A stretch of 25,825 nt of DNA from JBQCHF01 sp051953655 (GTDB lineage Bacteria; Actinomycetota; Actinomycetes; Motilibacterales; Motilibacteraceae). The notes under the pieces were generated by a model. That model saw only the letters and a list, made by a program, of their open reading frames with translations, searched no databases and was not told the origin of the DNA. Of the stretch, positions 13,593-21,530 are shown piece by piece; the stretch's first letter is position 1; each line of letters opens with the position of its first letter. The stretch spans positions 1 through 25,825 of the forward strand of contig JBQCIO010000193.1 in the NCBI GenBank assembly GCA_051953655.1, written 5' to 3'. The position numbers and the translations under genes were made by a program.

Positions 13593-14249
13593 TCAGTGCC
13601 CCGGCGCGTTCCACTGCAGCAGCGCCGGCCGGTCGTGCTCGAAGCCGAGCACCGACCAGGTGGCCGGGTCCAGCCGGAGCAGCTGGCCGCCGGTCGTCCC
13701 CAGCCCGAGCCAGCGGGCGGCCAGCACCCGGATCAGGTGCCCGTGCGCCACGACGACGACCGGCCGGCGCGGGTCCAGCGCGGCCCGCACCCGCTCCAGC
13801 GCACGGTCCACCCGCTCGCCGAGCGCCTCGATGCTCTCGCCCCCGGGCGGGCCCGCGTCCCACACCGTCCACCCCGGGTGGTCCTTGCGGAAGGCCTGGG
13901 TGGTGATGCCCTCGACGTCGCCGTAGTCCCACTCCATGAGGTCGTCGACCGGCTCGAGGTCCACCAGGCCGGCCAGCTCGGCCGTGCGCCGGGCCCGCTG
14001 CAGCGGGCTCACCAGCACCGCGGCCGGGTCGGCGCCGCGCAGCAACGCCGGCAGCGCCTTGCCGGCCGCGCGCGCCTGCTCCTCGCCCCGCGCGGTGAGC
14101 GGGATGTCGGTGCGCCCGGTGTGCCGGCCGGTGCGGCTCCACTCGGTCTCGCCGTGCCGCAGCAGCAGCACCCGCGGCCCGAGCGTGGCCCCGCTCGGGT
14201 CGCCGGCGTGCTCGCCGGGGAGGGTCGTCTCGTCCGTGCTCTGGCTCAT
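13593..14249 (-). CDS. histidine phosphatase family protein
   Basis: 218-residue cytoplasmic enzyme of the phosphoglycerate mutase-like superfamily. The catalytic RHG motif is in VLLLRHGETEWSRTGRHTGR (His32), and the second catalytic His is in VVVVAHGHLIRVLAARWLG. The conserved SPLQRARRTAELA and EWDYGDVEG segments support a phosphatase of the GpmB/CobC type acting on a small phosphorylated molecule, not a glycolytic mutase. The first 24 residues are a polar tail. ATG at 14249 has CAGGA about eight bases upstream; a longer form from 14300 is less likely. The substrate cannot be predicted. It stands alone between two repeat-bearing gaps. Confidence 0.88.
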   Translation of the reverse strand: MSQSTDETTLPGEHAGDPSGATLGPRVLLLRHGETEWSRTGRHTGRTDIPLTARGEEQARAAGKALPALLRGADPAAVLVSPLQRARRTAELAGLVDLEPVDDLMEWDYGDVEGITTQAFRKDHPGWTVWDAGPPGGESIEALGERVDRALERVRAALDPRRPVVVVAHGHLIRVLAARWLGLGTTGGQLLRLDPATWSVLGFEHDRPALLQWNAPGH

Positions 14250-14307
14250 GGGGCGATCCTGCCCGGGATCAGTCACTTCCTCCCCTGACGGCAGGCGCAA
14301 GGTCGAA

Positions 14308-14321
14308 AGCGCTGGTGACGG
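14308..14321 (-). repeat. interspersed repeat B, copy 3
   Basis: AGCGCTGGTGACGG on the plus strand, that is CCGTCACCAGCGCT on the minus strand, sharing 13 bases with the other copies of repeat B. Its inverted partner is at 14553-14569. Adjacent bases CCACCCGCT also recur near the partner. Confidence 0.6.
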
Positions 14322-14440
14322 CGGCAGCGGGTGGGCGCCCCGTCGGGCTGCCGGCCGCCGGACCGTCGGGGGCGCTCGAGTGGAGAGCTGGTGCTGGACA
14401 CGCCGGCGGTTCGCTCAACAACCCTCCACTCAAGGGACCG

Positions 14441-14459
14441 ACCGCCAGAGTGTGGCGGT
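14441..14459. other. perfect 7-bp hairpin with 5-base loop
   Basis: ACCGCCA-GAGTG-TGGCGGT. It lies in the divergent gap about 200 bases from either gene, with no T run. An operator or remnant of a mobile repeat is possible. Confidence 0.35.
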
Positions 14460-14552
14460 AGTGCAGGTCCGAGCGGCGTGTCGCGACAACGAGGTCGCAC
14501 TTTCCCGGTTCCGGGCCGCAGCGGGCGGCCCCACCCGCTCCCTGCCCGGCCG

Positions 14553-14569
14553 CTCCCGTCACCAGCGCC
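14553..14569 (+). repeat. interspersed repeat B, copy 4
   Basis: CTCCCGTCACCAGCGCC, identical to 4148-4164 and to the complement of 3891-3907. It ends 90 bases before the kinase start. Confidence 0.7.
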
Positions 14570-14659
14570 CTTCCACCCAGCGCAGAAGCCCAGCTCGTAC
14601 CCGCTCGACCCGCCGCCCGCCCGCTGGGCCGCTGCCGAACCCTGCGCGAGGATCTCCCC

Positions 14660-15289
14660 GTGCGCCCCACCCTCGACGAGCTGGTCGCCCGCGTCCAAGG
14701 GCTGGCGACCAAGCAGCCCACCCGGGTGCTGCTCGGCCTCGCCGGCCCTCCCGGCGCCGGCAAGTCCACGCTGGCGACGGCGCTGGTGGAGCGCCTGGGC
14801 GAGGCCGCCGTGCTGGTGCCGATGGACGGCTTCCACCTGGCCCAGGCCGAGCTGGTGCGGCTCGGCCGCGCCGACCGCAAGGGCGCGCCGGACACCTTCG
14901 ACATCGCCGGCTACGTCGCCCTGCTGCGCCGCCTGCGCGAGCGGGACGGGACCGTCTACGCCCCCCGCTTCGACCGCCACCTCGAGGAGCCGGTCGCCGG
15001 CGCGATCCCCGTCGGGCCGGACGTCCAGGTCGTGGTGACCGAGGGGAACTACCTGCTCCACGATGCCGGCGGCTGGGAGCAGGTGCGCCCGCTGCTGGAC
15101 GCCTGCTGGTTCCTGGCCCTCGACGACGCGGTGCGGGTCGAGCGGCTGGTGGAGCGGCACGTCGCGCACGGGCGCAGCCGCGCGGCGGCGCAGGAGTGGG
15201 TGCTGCGCAGCGACGAGGCCAACGCCCGCCTGGTGGCCGCAGGAGCGGCCCGGGCCGACCTCGCGGTGCGGCTGGACGCCCCGGCGTGA
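14660..15289 (+). CDS. nucleoside/nucleotide kinase family protein (uridine kinase/PRK-like)
   Basis: 209-residue P-loop kinase, cytoplasmic. Walker A GPPGAGKST is at 29-37, followed by VLVPMDGFHLAQAEL, the typical DGFH motif of the pantothenate/uridine kinase and phosphoribulokinase superfamily. VVVTEGNYLLHD near 128-139 and VERLVERHVAHGRSRAAAQE near 160-180 complete the pattern and match the group often annotated as fructose-transport kinase FrcK or YfhR-like nucleoside kinase. No sugar transporter is adjacent, so the substrate is open. AGGA stands eight bases before the GTG start. It is convergent with the GNAT gene, with only four bases between the stops. Confidence 0.82.
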   Translation: MRPTLDELVARVQGLATKQPTRVLLGLAGPPGAGKSTLATALVERLGEAAVLVPMDGFHLAQAELVRLGRADRKGAPDTFDIAGYVALLRRLRERDGTVYAPRFDRHLEEPVAGAIPVGPDVQVVVTEGNYLLHDAGGWEQVRPLLDACWFLALDDAVRVERLVERHVAHGRSRAAAQEWVLRSDEANARLVAAGAARADLAVRLDAPA

Positions 15290-15293
15290 GCCG

Positions 15294-15815
15294 TCAGACC
15301 GCCCGGGGCGGGTGCGCCCGCAGGTCCCGGCGCATCACCACCCGGGGGCCGAGCTCGTTCAGCCCCAGGTCGCGCTCGTGCTCGCGGACGGACGCCAGCG
15401 TCCCGGCAGCGGGGATCTCCACGAAGCCCCGGCGGCCGTAGAACGGCCCGTTCCACGGGACGTCCCGGTACGTCGTGAGGGTCATCGCCTCGTGCCCAGA
15501 CTGCACCGCCCACGCGCAGGCGGCCTCGAGCAGCGCGCTGCCCAGCCCGCGCCCCACCTCGTCGGCCACCACGGACAGCTGCTCGAGGTGCGCGGTGCCG
15601 TCGACCAGCTCGAGCCGCGCGTAGCCGACCGGCGGGTCGCCGACGACGAGCAGGCACGCCGCGGCGGCCAGCTCGGCGGGCGTGGCGACCGTGGCGTCCG
15701 CGGGCAGGGCCAGCCCGGCCCGGGCGAACAGCGCGTCGGAGGCCGTCTCGACCTCCGGCAGCAGGGCGAGCTCGCCGGCTGCGGGCTGACGCACCCGACG
15801 ATCGGCCTCACCCAT
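15294..15815 (-). CDS. GNAT family N-acetyltransferase
   Basis: 173 residues with a single GNAT domain. The acetyl-CoA binding motif A is LEQLSVVADEVGRGLGSALL (about 77-96, GRGLGS as pyrophosphate loop), preceded by the strand GYARLELVDG and followed by motif B around MTLTTYRDVPWNGPFYGRRG, where NGPFYGRRGFVEI is the usual C-terminal substrate-side motif. It acetylates an amine on a small molecule or protein; the substrate is unknown. ATG at 15815 has GGAGG four bases upstream. It is convergent with the kinase gene and divergent from the RsbQ-like gene. Confidence 0.85.
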   Translation of the reverse strand: MGEADRRVRQPAAGELALLPEVETASDALFARAGLALPADATVATPAELAAAACLLVVGDPPVGYARLELVDGTAHLEQLSVVADEVGRGLGSALLEAACAWAVQSGHEAMTLTTYRDVPWNGPFYGRRGFVEIPAAGTLASVREHERDLGLNELGPRVVMRRDLRAHPPRAV

Positions 15816-16031
15816 CCGGCCTCCTCCTCGCGGGGCTTCCTCCCCATCCCAGCGTGATGGTCCGGTTCCGTCCGGTGATCATTTTCGCCGAACGCCCTGA
15901 CGGGGGTGCACGCGGAGGGATTCGCTAGGGACGTTCGGCCCTCGTGCCGCGCGCCCGTCGCTTGTCACCCTCGACACTCGATCGCTCACTCCGGCTGCGT
16001 CCCCCCGCCGCCCGGCCTGGCAGGAGCCAGC

Positions 16032-16925
16032 ATGGCCCACGCGTCCGCCGCCCGATTCGTGCCCTCCTCCGTCGACGCCCTTCCCGCCCCCCGCCCGGCC
16101 ACCGGCTGCGAGGACATCCTGCGCCGCAACGCCGTCACCGTCACCGGGCCCGAGGGGGCCCCCACCGTCGTGCTCGCGCACGGGTTCGGCTGCGACCAGA
16201 CGATGTGGCGGCACGTCGCGCCGCTGCTGGCGGTCGACCACCGCGTCGTCTCCTTCGACTACGTCGGCGCCTCGGACCTGTCCTGCTACGACCCGGTCCG
16301 CTACGCCTCGCTCGACGGCTACGCCAAGGACCTGGCGGAGGTGCTCGAGGCGCTGGACCTGCGCGGCGCCGTCGTCGTGGGCCACTCGGTCAGCGGGATG
16401 ATCAGCGTGCGCGCCTCGCTGCTGGTCCCGGACCGGATCGGCGCGCTGGTGATGATCGCCCCTTCGCCGCGCTACCTCGACGACGACGGCTACCGCGGCG
16501 GGTTCTCCGAGGCCGACGTCGAGGGGCTGCTCGAGGTGATGGCCTCCAACTACCTCGGCTGGGCCGAGGGTCTGGCTCCGGCCGTGATGGCCAACGCGGA
16601 CCGGCCGGAGCTGCGCGAGGAGCTGCACGAGAGCTTCCTGCGCACCGACCACGACGTCGCCCGGCAGTTCGCCCGCGCCACGTTCTTCTCCGACACGCGG
16701 TCGGAGCTGCACCGGGTGTCGGTGCCGACCCTCGTGGTGCAGGCGCTCGAGGACGTCATCGTGCCGCCGGAGGTGTCGACCTACCTGTGCGAGCGGATCC
16801 CGCACTGCGAGCTCGTGCTCCTCGACGCCCGCGGCCACTACCCGCACCTCAGTGCACCGGAGGAGACCGCCGGCGTGGTGCGCGAGTTCCTCGCCCGGCA
16901 CCTGAGCGCTTCACCCGGGAGGTGA
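16032..16925 (+). CDS. rsbQ: RsbQ-type alpha/beta hydrolase
   Basis: 297-residue alpha/beta hydrolase of the RsbQ/KAI2/D14 family. In Bacillus subtilis RsbQ is needed for the PAS-containing phosphatase RsbP to sense energy stress, probably by processing or supplying a small ligand. The match to RsbQ, from memory, is strong: LAHGFGCDQTMWRHVAP at 48-64, FDYVGASDLSCYDP at 75-88, nucleophile Ser119 in VVGHSVSGM, PSPRYLDDDGYRGGFSEADV from 145, acid Asp241 in QALEDVIVPPEV and catalytic His269 in GHYPHLSAPEE. An N-terminal extension of about 23 residues is extra. ATG at 16032 has AGGAG six bases upstream. The stop is one base before the start of the PAS-GGDEF-EAL gene, whose ribosome binding site lies inside this gene, so the two are coupled. 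Confidence 0.92.
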   Translation: MAHASAARFVPSSVDALPAPRPATGCEDILRRNAVTVTGPEGAPTVVLAHGFGCDQTMWRHVAPLLAVDHRVVSFDYVGASDLSCYDPVRYASLDGYAKDLAEVLEALDLRGAVVVGHSVSGMISVRASLLVPDRIGALVMIAPSPRYLDDDGYRGGFSEADVEGLLEVMASNYLGWAEGLAPAVMANADRPELREELHESFLRTDHDVARQFARATFFSDTRSELHRVSVPTLVVQALEDVIVPPEVSTYLCERIPHCELVLLDARGHYPHLSAPEETAGVVREFLARHLSASPGR

Positions 16926-16926
16926 T

Positions 16927-19416
16927 ATGAGCGACGGGGACAGCAGTACCGAACGGGGAACCCTGCCGACCGAGCTGAGTGCGGACGAGCTGCGCGACGC
17001 CTACGAGCACGCGCCCTGCGGCTTCCTCACCTCCGGCCCCGCCGGCCACCTCGTCGGGGTCAACCAGACCTTCTGCGACCTGACCGGCTGGAGCCGGGAG
17101 CAGGTGCTCGGGTGCCGCAGCCTGCTGGAGCTGCTCACTCCCGGGTCGCGGCTGTTCTGGCAGGCCCGGCACGCCACCCTGCAGCACCTGGACGGCCGGC
17201 TGCGCGGCGTCGCGGTGGACCTGCGAAAGGCCGACGGCACCGACCTGCCGGTGCTGCTGGCCACCTCGCCCGTGCCCGGGCACGAGGGCGCCGCACCGCT
17301 GGTGCGCACGAGCGTCCTCGACGCGAGCGACCGCCGGGCCTACGAGCGGGAGCTGATCCTCGCCCGCCGCCGGGCGGAGGTGGCCGAGTCGCGCAGCGCA
17401 GCGGTCGTCCGTTCCGCGCTGGACGCCCTCGTCGTGCTCGCCTCCGACGGCGAAGTGGTGGAGTGGAACGCCGCCGCCGAGCGGCTGTTCGGGGTGGATC
17501 GCGCCGACGCCGTGGGGCAGCCCGTCGACGGGCTGCTGTGCCGGCAGCTGCTGGAGCTGGCGGCGTCGGACGGCGAGCAGGACGCCGCCGGGTGGCGCCG
17601 GCAGGCGGTGCTCTCCACCGCCCACGGCGCGCCGCTGCCGGCGGAGGTCTCGGTCACCCGCGCCTACGTCGACGGCCGGGCGCTCACCGTGCTGTCGGTG
17701 CGCGACCTGCGCACCGAGGCGACCCTGCGCGACGAGCTGGACCGCTCCCGCTCCACCCTGCAGGCGGTGCTGGCCGACGCGCCGGTGCTGGTGCTCGGGC
17801 TGGACGCCGCGGGCGCCGTCGTCATGGCCGAGGGCAACGGCGCGGCCGCGTTCGGGCTGGCGTGGGAGGACGCGGTGGGTGCGCCGGTGGAGCAGCTGCT
17901 CGGGCACCGGCCCGCGCTGCTCGCCGACTGCCGCCGCGCCCTGGCCGGGGAGACGCTGCTGGCCACCCACCCCACCGGCGGGCGGGCCTGGGAGACCGCG
18001 TTCCGCCCGCAGCGGAACGAGCGCGGGGAGCTCACCGGCGTCACCGTGGTGGCCGTCGACGTCACCGAGCACCTGGCCCTGGCCAACCGGCTGGAGCGGC
18101 TGGCCCGGCACGACCCGCTCACCGGGCTGATGAACCGCAGCGCCTTCCAGGAGGAGCTCGCCCTCGCGCTGGCGGAGGAGCGCGGCGGGGTGGCCGTGCT
18201 CTACCTCGACCTGGACGACTTCAAGGACGTCAACGACTCCTACGGCCACTCGCTGGGCGACGAGGTGCTGGTGGAGGTGGCCGGCCGGCTGCGCGCCGCG
18301 GTGCCCGTCGGCACCGTGCTGGCCCGGCACGGCGGCGACGAGTTCGTGGTGCTGCTGCGCGGTCCCGCCGCCCGCTCGGCGGCGGCGGTGGGGCGCCGGC
18401 TGGTCCGCTCGCTGGTGCAGCCGGTCGACCCTCCGGGCAGCGCGACGCCGCTCTCGGTGCGGGCCAGCGTGGGGGTGAGCGTGCTGGGCAGCGACGCCCG
18501 CGACGCGAGCACGCTGCTCGCGCACGCCGACGCCGCCATGTACCGGGCCAAGCGCCTGGGCCGCAACCCGGTCGCCGTCTTCACCCCCGCGCACGACGAC
18601 CCGTCGGTGCGGGTCGCGACGACCGCCCGGCTGCGCCACGCGGTCGAGCGCGGCCTGGTCGTCCCGCACTACCAGCCGGTGGTCTCGCTCACCGACGGCC
18701 GGCTCATCGCCGTGGAGGCCCTGGCCCGGTGGACCGACGACGAGCTCGGTCCGGTGCCGCCGGCCACCTTCGTGCCGCTGGCCGAGTCCGGCCGCCTCAT
18801 CGTGGAGCTCGGCGAGCTGGTGCTGGACCAGGCGCTCGGCCAGCTGGCGCTGTGGACGGCGGCGGGGGTGGAGGTGCCCTCGGTCGCGGTGAACGTCTCC
18901 CCGCACCAGCTGCGCTACGGCCGCTTCCCCGAGCTGCTCGACGCCGCGCTGCGCCGGCACGTGGTGGCCCCGGACCGGGTGATGGTGGAGCTCACCGAGA
19001 CGGTGGTGGTGGAGGCGGCCGGCGAGGAGCTGGCCGCGATCGCCGCGGTGCGCGAGCTCGGCTGCCGGGTGGCCATCGACGACTTCGGGACCGGCCACTC
19101 CTCCCTGGCCCGGCTGCGCGACCTGCCCGTCGACGTCGTCAAGCTCGACCGCGCGTTCGTGGCGCCGCTGCCCGAGCCCCGCGCAGGCGCGCTGGTGGCG
19201 GCCTTCCTCCGGCTGGCGGACGCGCTGGGCCTGCGCACCGTGGCCGAGGGCGTGGAGAGCGAGGCGCAGCGGGCCCACCTGGCCGACGCCGGCTGCGCCG
19301 CCGCCCAGGGCTACCTGCTCGGCGCCCCGGTCCCCGCCGCGGACCTCACCCCGGTGCTCGAGCGCGGCCCGACGCCGTTCCCGCTGTCGACCGGGAGGGT
19401 GCACGGGCTGCGGTGA
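16927..19416 (+). CDS. PAS-PAS-PAS-GGDEF-EAL cyclic-di-GMP enzyme
   Basis: 829-residue sensor and c-di-GMP turnover protein, apparently soluble. PAS1 (about 20-130) begins APCGFLTSGPAGHLVGVNQT, the PAS subtype I associate with RsbQ partners; PAS2 is about 160-270 and PAS3 about 277-390. The GGDEF domain (393-553) has an intact active site, GGDEF at 469-473, but no RxxD inhibitory site at the usual place five residues before it. The EAL domain (569-820) has EALAR at 597-601, NVSPHQ, LTET, DDFGTGHSSLARL, the Lys in VVKLDRAF and AEGVESE, all consistent with an active phosphodiesterase. Both activities are therefore possible and the net direction is unknown. GGGAGGTGAT just before the ATG is a strong ribosome binding site. 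It converges on the response regulator with nine bases between. Confidence 0.93.
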   Translation: MSDGDSSTERGTLPTELSADELRDAYEHAPCGFLTSGPAGHLVGVNQTFCDLTGWSREQVLGCRSLLELLTPGSRLFWQARHATLQHLDGRLRGVAVDLRKADGTDLPVLLATSPVPGHEGAAPLVRTSVLDASDRRAYERELILARRRAEVAESRSAAVVRSALDALVVLASDGEVVEWNAAAERLFGVDRADAVGQPVDGLLCRQLLELAASDGEQDAAGWRRQAVLSTAHGAPLPAEVSVTRAYVDGRALTVLSVRDLRTEATLRDELDRSRSTLQAVLADAPVLVLGLDAAGAVVMAEGNGAAAFGLAWEDAVGAPVEQLLGHRPALLADCRRALAGETLLATHPTGGRAWETAFRPQRNERGELTGVTVVAVDVTEHLALANRLERLARHDPLTGLMNRSAFQEELALALAEERGGVAVLYLDLDDFKDVNDSYGHSLGDEVLVEVAGRLRAAVPVGTVLARHGGDEFVVLLRGPAARSAAAVGRRLVRSLVQPVDPPGSATPLSVRASVGVSVLGSDARDASTLLAHADAAMYRAKRLGRNPVAVFTPAHDDPSVRVATTARLRHAVERGLVVPHYQPVVSLTDGRLIAVEALARWTDDELGPVPPATFVPLAESGRLIVELGELVLDQALGQLALWTAAGVEVPSVAVNVSPHQLRYGRFPELLDAALRRHVVAPDRVMVELTETVVVEAAGEELAAIAAVRELGCRVAIDDFGTGHSSLARLRDLPVDVVKLDRAFVAPLPEPRAGALVAAFLRLADALGLRTVAEGVESEAQRAHLADAGCAAAQGYLLGAPVPAADLTPVLERGPTPFPLSTGRVHGLR

Positions 19417-19425
19417 GCGGCCCCC

Positions 19426-20103
19426 TCAGGAGGCGGAGCCCGGCGGCCGGGAGACGTCGCCCGGACGCACCAGACCGGACTCGTAGGCGAGCACGACGGC
19501 CTGCACGCGGTCTCGCAACCCGGCCTTGGCCAGGATGTGGCCGACGTGCGTCTTCACCGTGCCGGTGCTGAGGAACAGCTCGGCGGCGATCTCGTCGTTG
19601 GACAGCCCCTGGGCCACGAGCCGCAGGACGTCCCGCTCCCGCTCGGTGAGCGGCGCCAGCCGTCCATCGGTGCCCGGGCGCGGCGAGGCGACGAAGTGCT
19701 CGACCAGGCGCCGGGTGACGGCCGGTGCGAGCAGCGCCTCGCCGTCGTGAGCCGCGCGCACGGCCGCCACGAGGTGCTCGGGGGACACGGTCTTGAGCAG
19801 GAAACCGCTGGCCCCGGCACGGAACGCGTCGTAGACGTGCTCGTCGAGATCGAACGTGGTGAGGATCAGGACGCGCGTGGGGGACCCCGCGGCGGTGATC
19901 CTCCGGGTGGCCTCGATGCCGTCGAGCTCGGGCATCCGCACGTCCATGAGGACCACGTCCGGCGCCGAGGCCGTCACCACCTCGACCGCCTCGGCGCCGG
20001 TGCCCGCCTCCGCGACGACGTCGACATCCGGCTGGGCGCCGAGGATGGCCCGGAACCCGCCGCGCACCAAGGCCTGGTCGTCGGCGATCGCGACGCGGAT
20101 CAC
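19426..20103 (-). CDS. NarL/LuxR-family response regulator
   Basis: 225-residue transcription regulator. The receiver domain (1-120) has the acidic pocket at Asp8-Asp9, phospho-acceptor Asp54 in VVLMDVRMPELDG, and the conserved Lys104 in GFLLKTV. The C-terminal LuxR helix-turn-helix (about 150-215) reads LTERERDVLRLVAQGLSNDE followed by IAAELFLSTGTVKTHVGHIL. It should be phosphorylated by the kinase upstream, whose stop overlaps its GTG start as GTGA. Its targets probably include the divergently transcribed membrane protein at 21531, as is common for such pairs, but no binding site is identified. Confidence 0.93.
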   Translation of the reverse strand: MIRVAIADDQALVRGGFRAILGAQPDVDVVAEAGTGAEAVEVVTASAPDVVLMDVRMPELDGIEATRRITAAGSPTRVLILTTFDLDEHVYDAFRAGASGFLLKTVSPEHLVAAVRAAHDGEALLAPAVTRRLVEHFVASPRPGTDGRLAPLTERERDVLRLVAQGLSNDEIAAELFLSTGTVKTHVGHILAKAGLRDRVQAVVLAYESGLVRPGDVSRPPGSAS

Positions 20104-21338
20104 GCCACCCCGCCCAGTGCTGGCAGGGCCGGCTCGGGGGCGAGCGGGAGCACGGCGCGCACGAGGAAGCCACCCTCCGGGGTCGCGCTGGCGTGCAGGT
20201 CGCCGCCGTAGAGCTGCACCCGCTCGCGCATCCCCACCACACCGTGCCCGGCACCGGCGACCACCGGGCGGCGGCCGGTTCCGTCGCGCGGGGCGGCGTT
20301 CTCCACCTCGATCCGCAGTCGGCCGTCCGCGCACACCACCTGGACCCGCGTCGCGGTCCCGGCGTGCTTGAGGGCGTTCGTCAGCGCCTCCTGCACGATG
20401 CGGAAGGCCGCCAGGTCCAGGCCCGCCGGCAGGACGTCGACGGGGGCAGTCTCGGTGTCGAGGGTGACCTCGAGCCCCGCCGAGCGCACCTGGGCGACCA
20501 GCTCGTCCAGCCGGCCGAGCCCGGGCTGCGGGGAGCGCTCCGCCGAGGTCCCCTCGTCCTGCCGCAGCAGTGCGAGCAGCCGCTGCAGCTCGGCCACCGA
20601 CGACCGAGCAGCCGACTCGACCTCGAGCAGGGCCGTGCGGGCGGCCTCGACGTCGTGGTCGAGAAGTGTCCGCGCGGCCCCGGCCTGCACGCCCATCAGG
20701 CTCACCGTGTGGGCGACCACGTCGTGCAGCTCTCGCGCGATCCGCGTCCGTTCCTCCGCCAGGGCTTCGGCGGCGGCCGCCTCGCTGCGGGCGAGCAGCA
20801 CCTGGGCGTCGCCGAGCGCCCGTTGCGCGTGCCGCGCCCGGGTGCGGACGACGTCGCCGATGAGCCAGGTGCCCAGCGCCACGAAGACGCCGAAGAGGAC
20901 CTCCCCGCTCAGGCGCTCGGCCGGGATCCGGGCGTACACCAGAGATTCGACGAGGAGGACGAGCGCGAGGCTCGCGAGCCGCAGCCGGCCGCCGTAGGCC
21001 GCCGCGGTGTAGTTGGCGACCGCCATCGGGACCAGCCCGACGAGGAACGGGACGTAGGGCGCCACCGCCAGCAGCTGGACGGCGATCCCGGCGCAGATGA
21101 CCGCTGCCACCGGCAGCGGCCGTCGCCGTCGCCACGCCCGCGGCGCGGCGAACCACACGACCATGGCGGCCCGGGCCAGCCGGTCGCCGTGCGGTGGGGT
21201 CCCGATGCCCCCGTCCTGCCAGCCGCCCCACACCTGCCACTGGCCGAGCACGACCAGGGCGGCCGCGATGGCGGCGTCGGCCGTCAGGGGCAGGCGGCGA
21301 GGGAAGGCCGGTGGCACAGCGGGAACGGTAGACGGCAC
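20100..21338 (-). CDS. sensor histidine kinase (HisKA_3 type)
   Basis: 412-residue NarL-type membrane sensor kinase. Residues 20-165 contain about four to five membrane segments with very short loops, so it probably senses something within or at the membrane. The HisKA_3 dimerisation part has the phospho-acceptor His205 in ARELHDVVAHTVSLM, and the C-terminal ATPase domain shows the N-box FRIVQEALTNALKHAG and the G-box GHGVVGMRERVQLYGGDLHA. GTG at 21338 is preferred because GAGG lies five bases upstream; GTG at 21317 would give a protein seven residues shorter. It overlaps the response regulator by four bases and is divergent from the membrane protein at 21531 with 192 bases between. The signal is unknown. 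Confidence 0.92.
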   Translation of the reverse strand: MPSTVPAVPPAFPRRLPLTADAAIAAALVVLGQWQVWGGWQDGGIGTPPHGDRLARAAMVVWFAAPRAWRRRRPLPVAAVICAGIAVQLLAVAPYVPFLVGLVPMAVANYTAAAYGGRLRLASLALVLLVESLVYARIPAERLSGEVLFGVFVALGTWLIGDVVRTRARHAQRALGDAQVLLARSEAAAAEALAEERTRIARELHDVVAHTVSLMGVQAGAARTLLDHDVEAARTALLEVESAARSSVAELQRLLALLRQDEGTSAERSPQPGLGRLDELVAQVRSAGLEVTLDTETAPVDVLPAGLDLAAFRIVQEALTNALKHAGTATRVQVVCADGRLRIEVENAAPRDGTGRRPVVAGAGHGVVGMRERVQLYGGDLHASATPEGGFLVRAVLPLAPEPALPALGGVA

Positions 21339-21530
21339 GCGGCCTCGGCACGTCTGCCTCCGGGGAGATGCCGCTCTGCTCCCAGGCAGAGGACGACCGG
21401 CACGAGAGGGAACCAGCGGCGCCGACGCCTGGCCGCCGGACGGACGACGGGCCGCCGTCGCCCGGGCCACGGTGAGCGGCGCCGGAACGACCACCCGCCC
21501 GATCTTCCGCTCGTCCTCTTGGAGGAAACC

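Larger units (their letters stand above)
14250..14659. other. divergent gap with inverted repeats
   Basis: These 410 bases separate the phosphatase (minus) from the kinase (plus) and so must contain both promoters, but I find no clear boxes. They hold repeat B in inverted arrangement (14308-14321 and 14553-14569), a perfect hairpin at 14441-14459, an 8-bp inverted repeat GAGTGGAG/CTCCACTC (14378-14385 and 14424-14431) and the 10-base palindrome TGTCGCGACA at 14479-14488. No credible gene is visible. Confidence 0.6.

Noticed and set aside
15887..15939. Inverted repeat GCCGAACG/CGTTCGGC upstream of rsbQ as a LexA or sigma-factor site
   Set aside because: The arms are eight bases with a 37-base gap, too far apart for a LexA box, and no sigma-B-type promoter pair could be recognised beside it.
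16849..19404. 851-codon minus-strand frame opposite the PAS-GGDEF-EAL gene
   Set aside because: Composition is typical of an antisense shadow in GC-rich DNA (His, Gln, Arg, Gly rich) and it shows no motifs, while the plus strand has intact catalytic domains.
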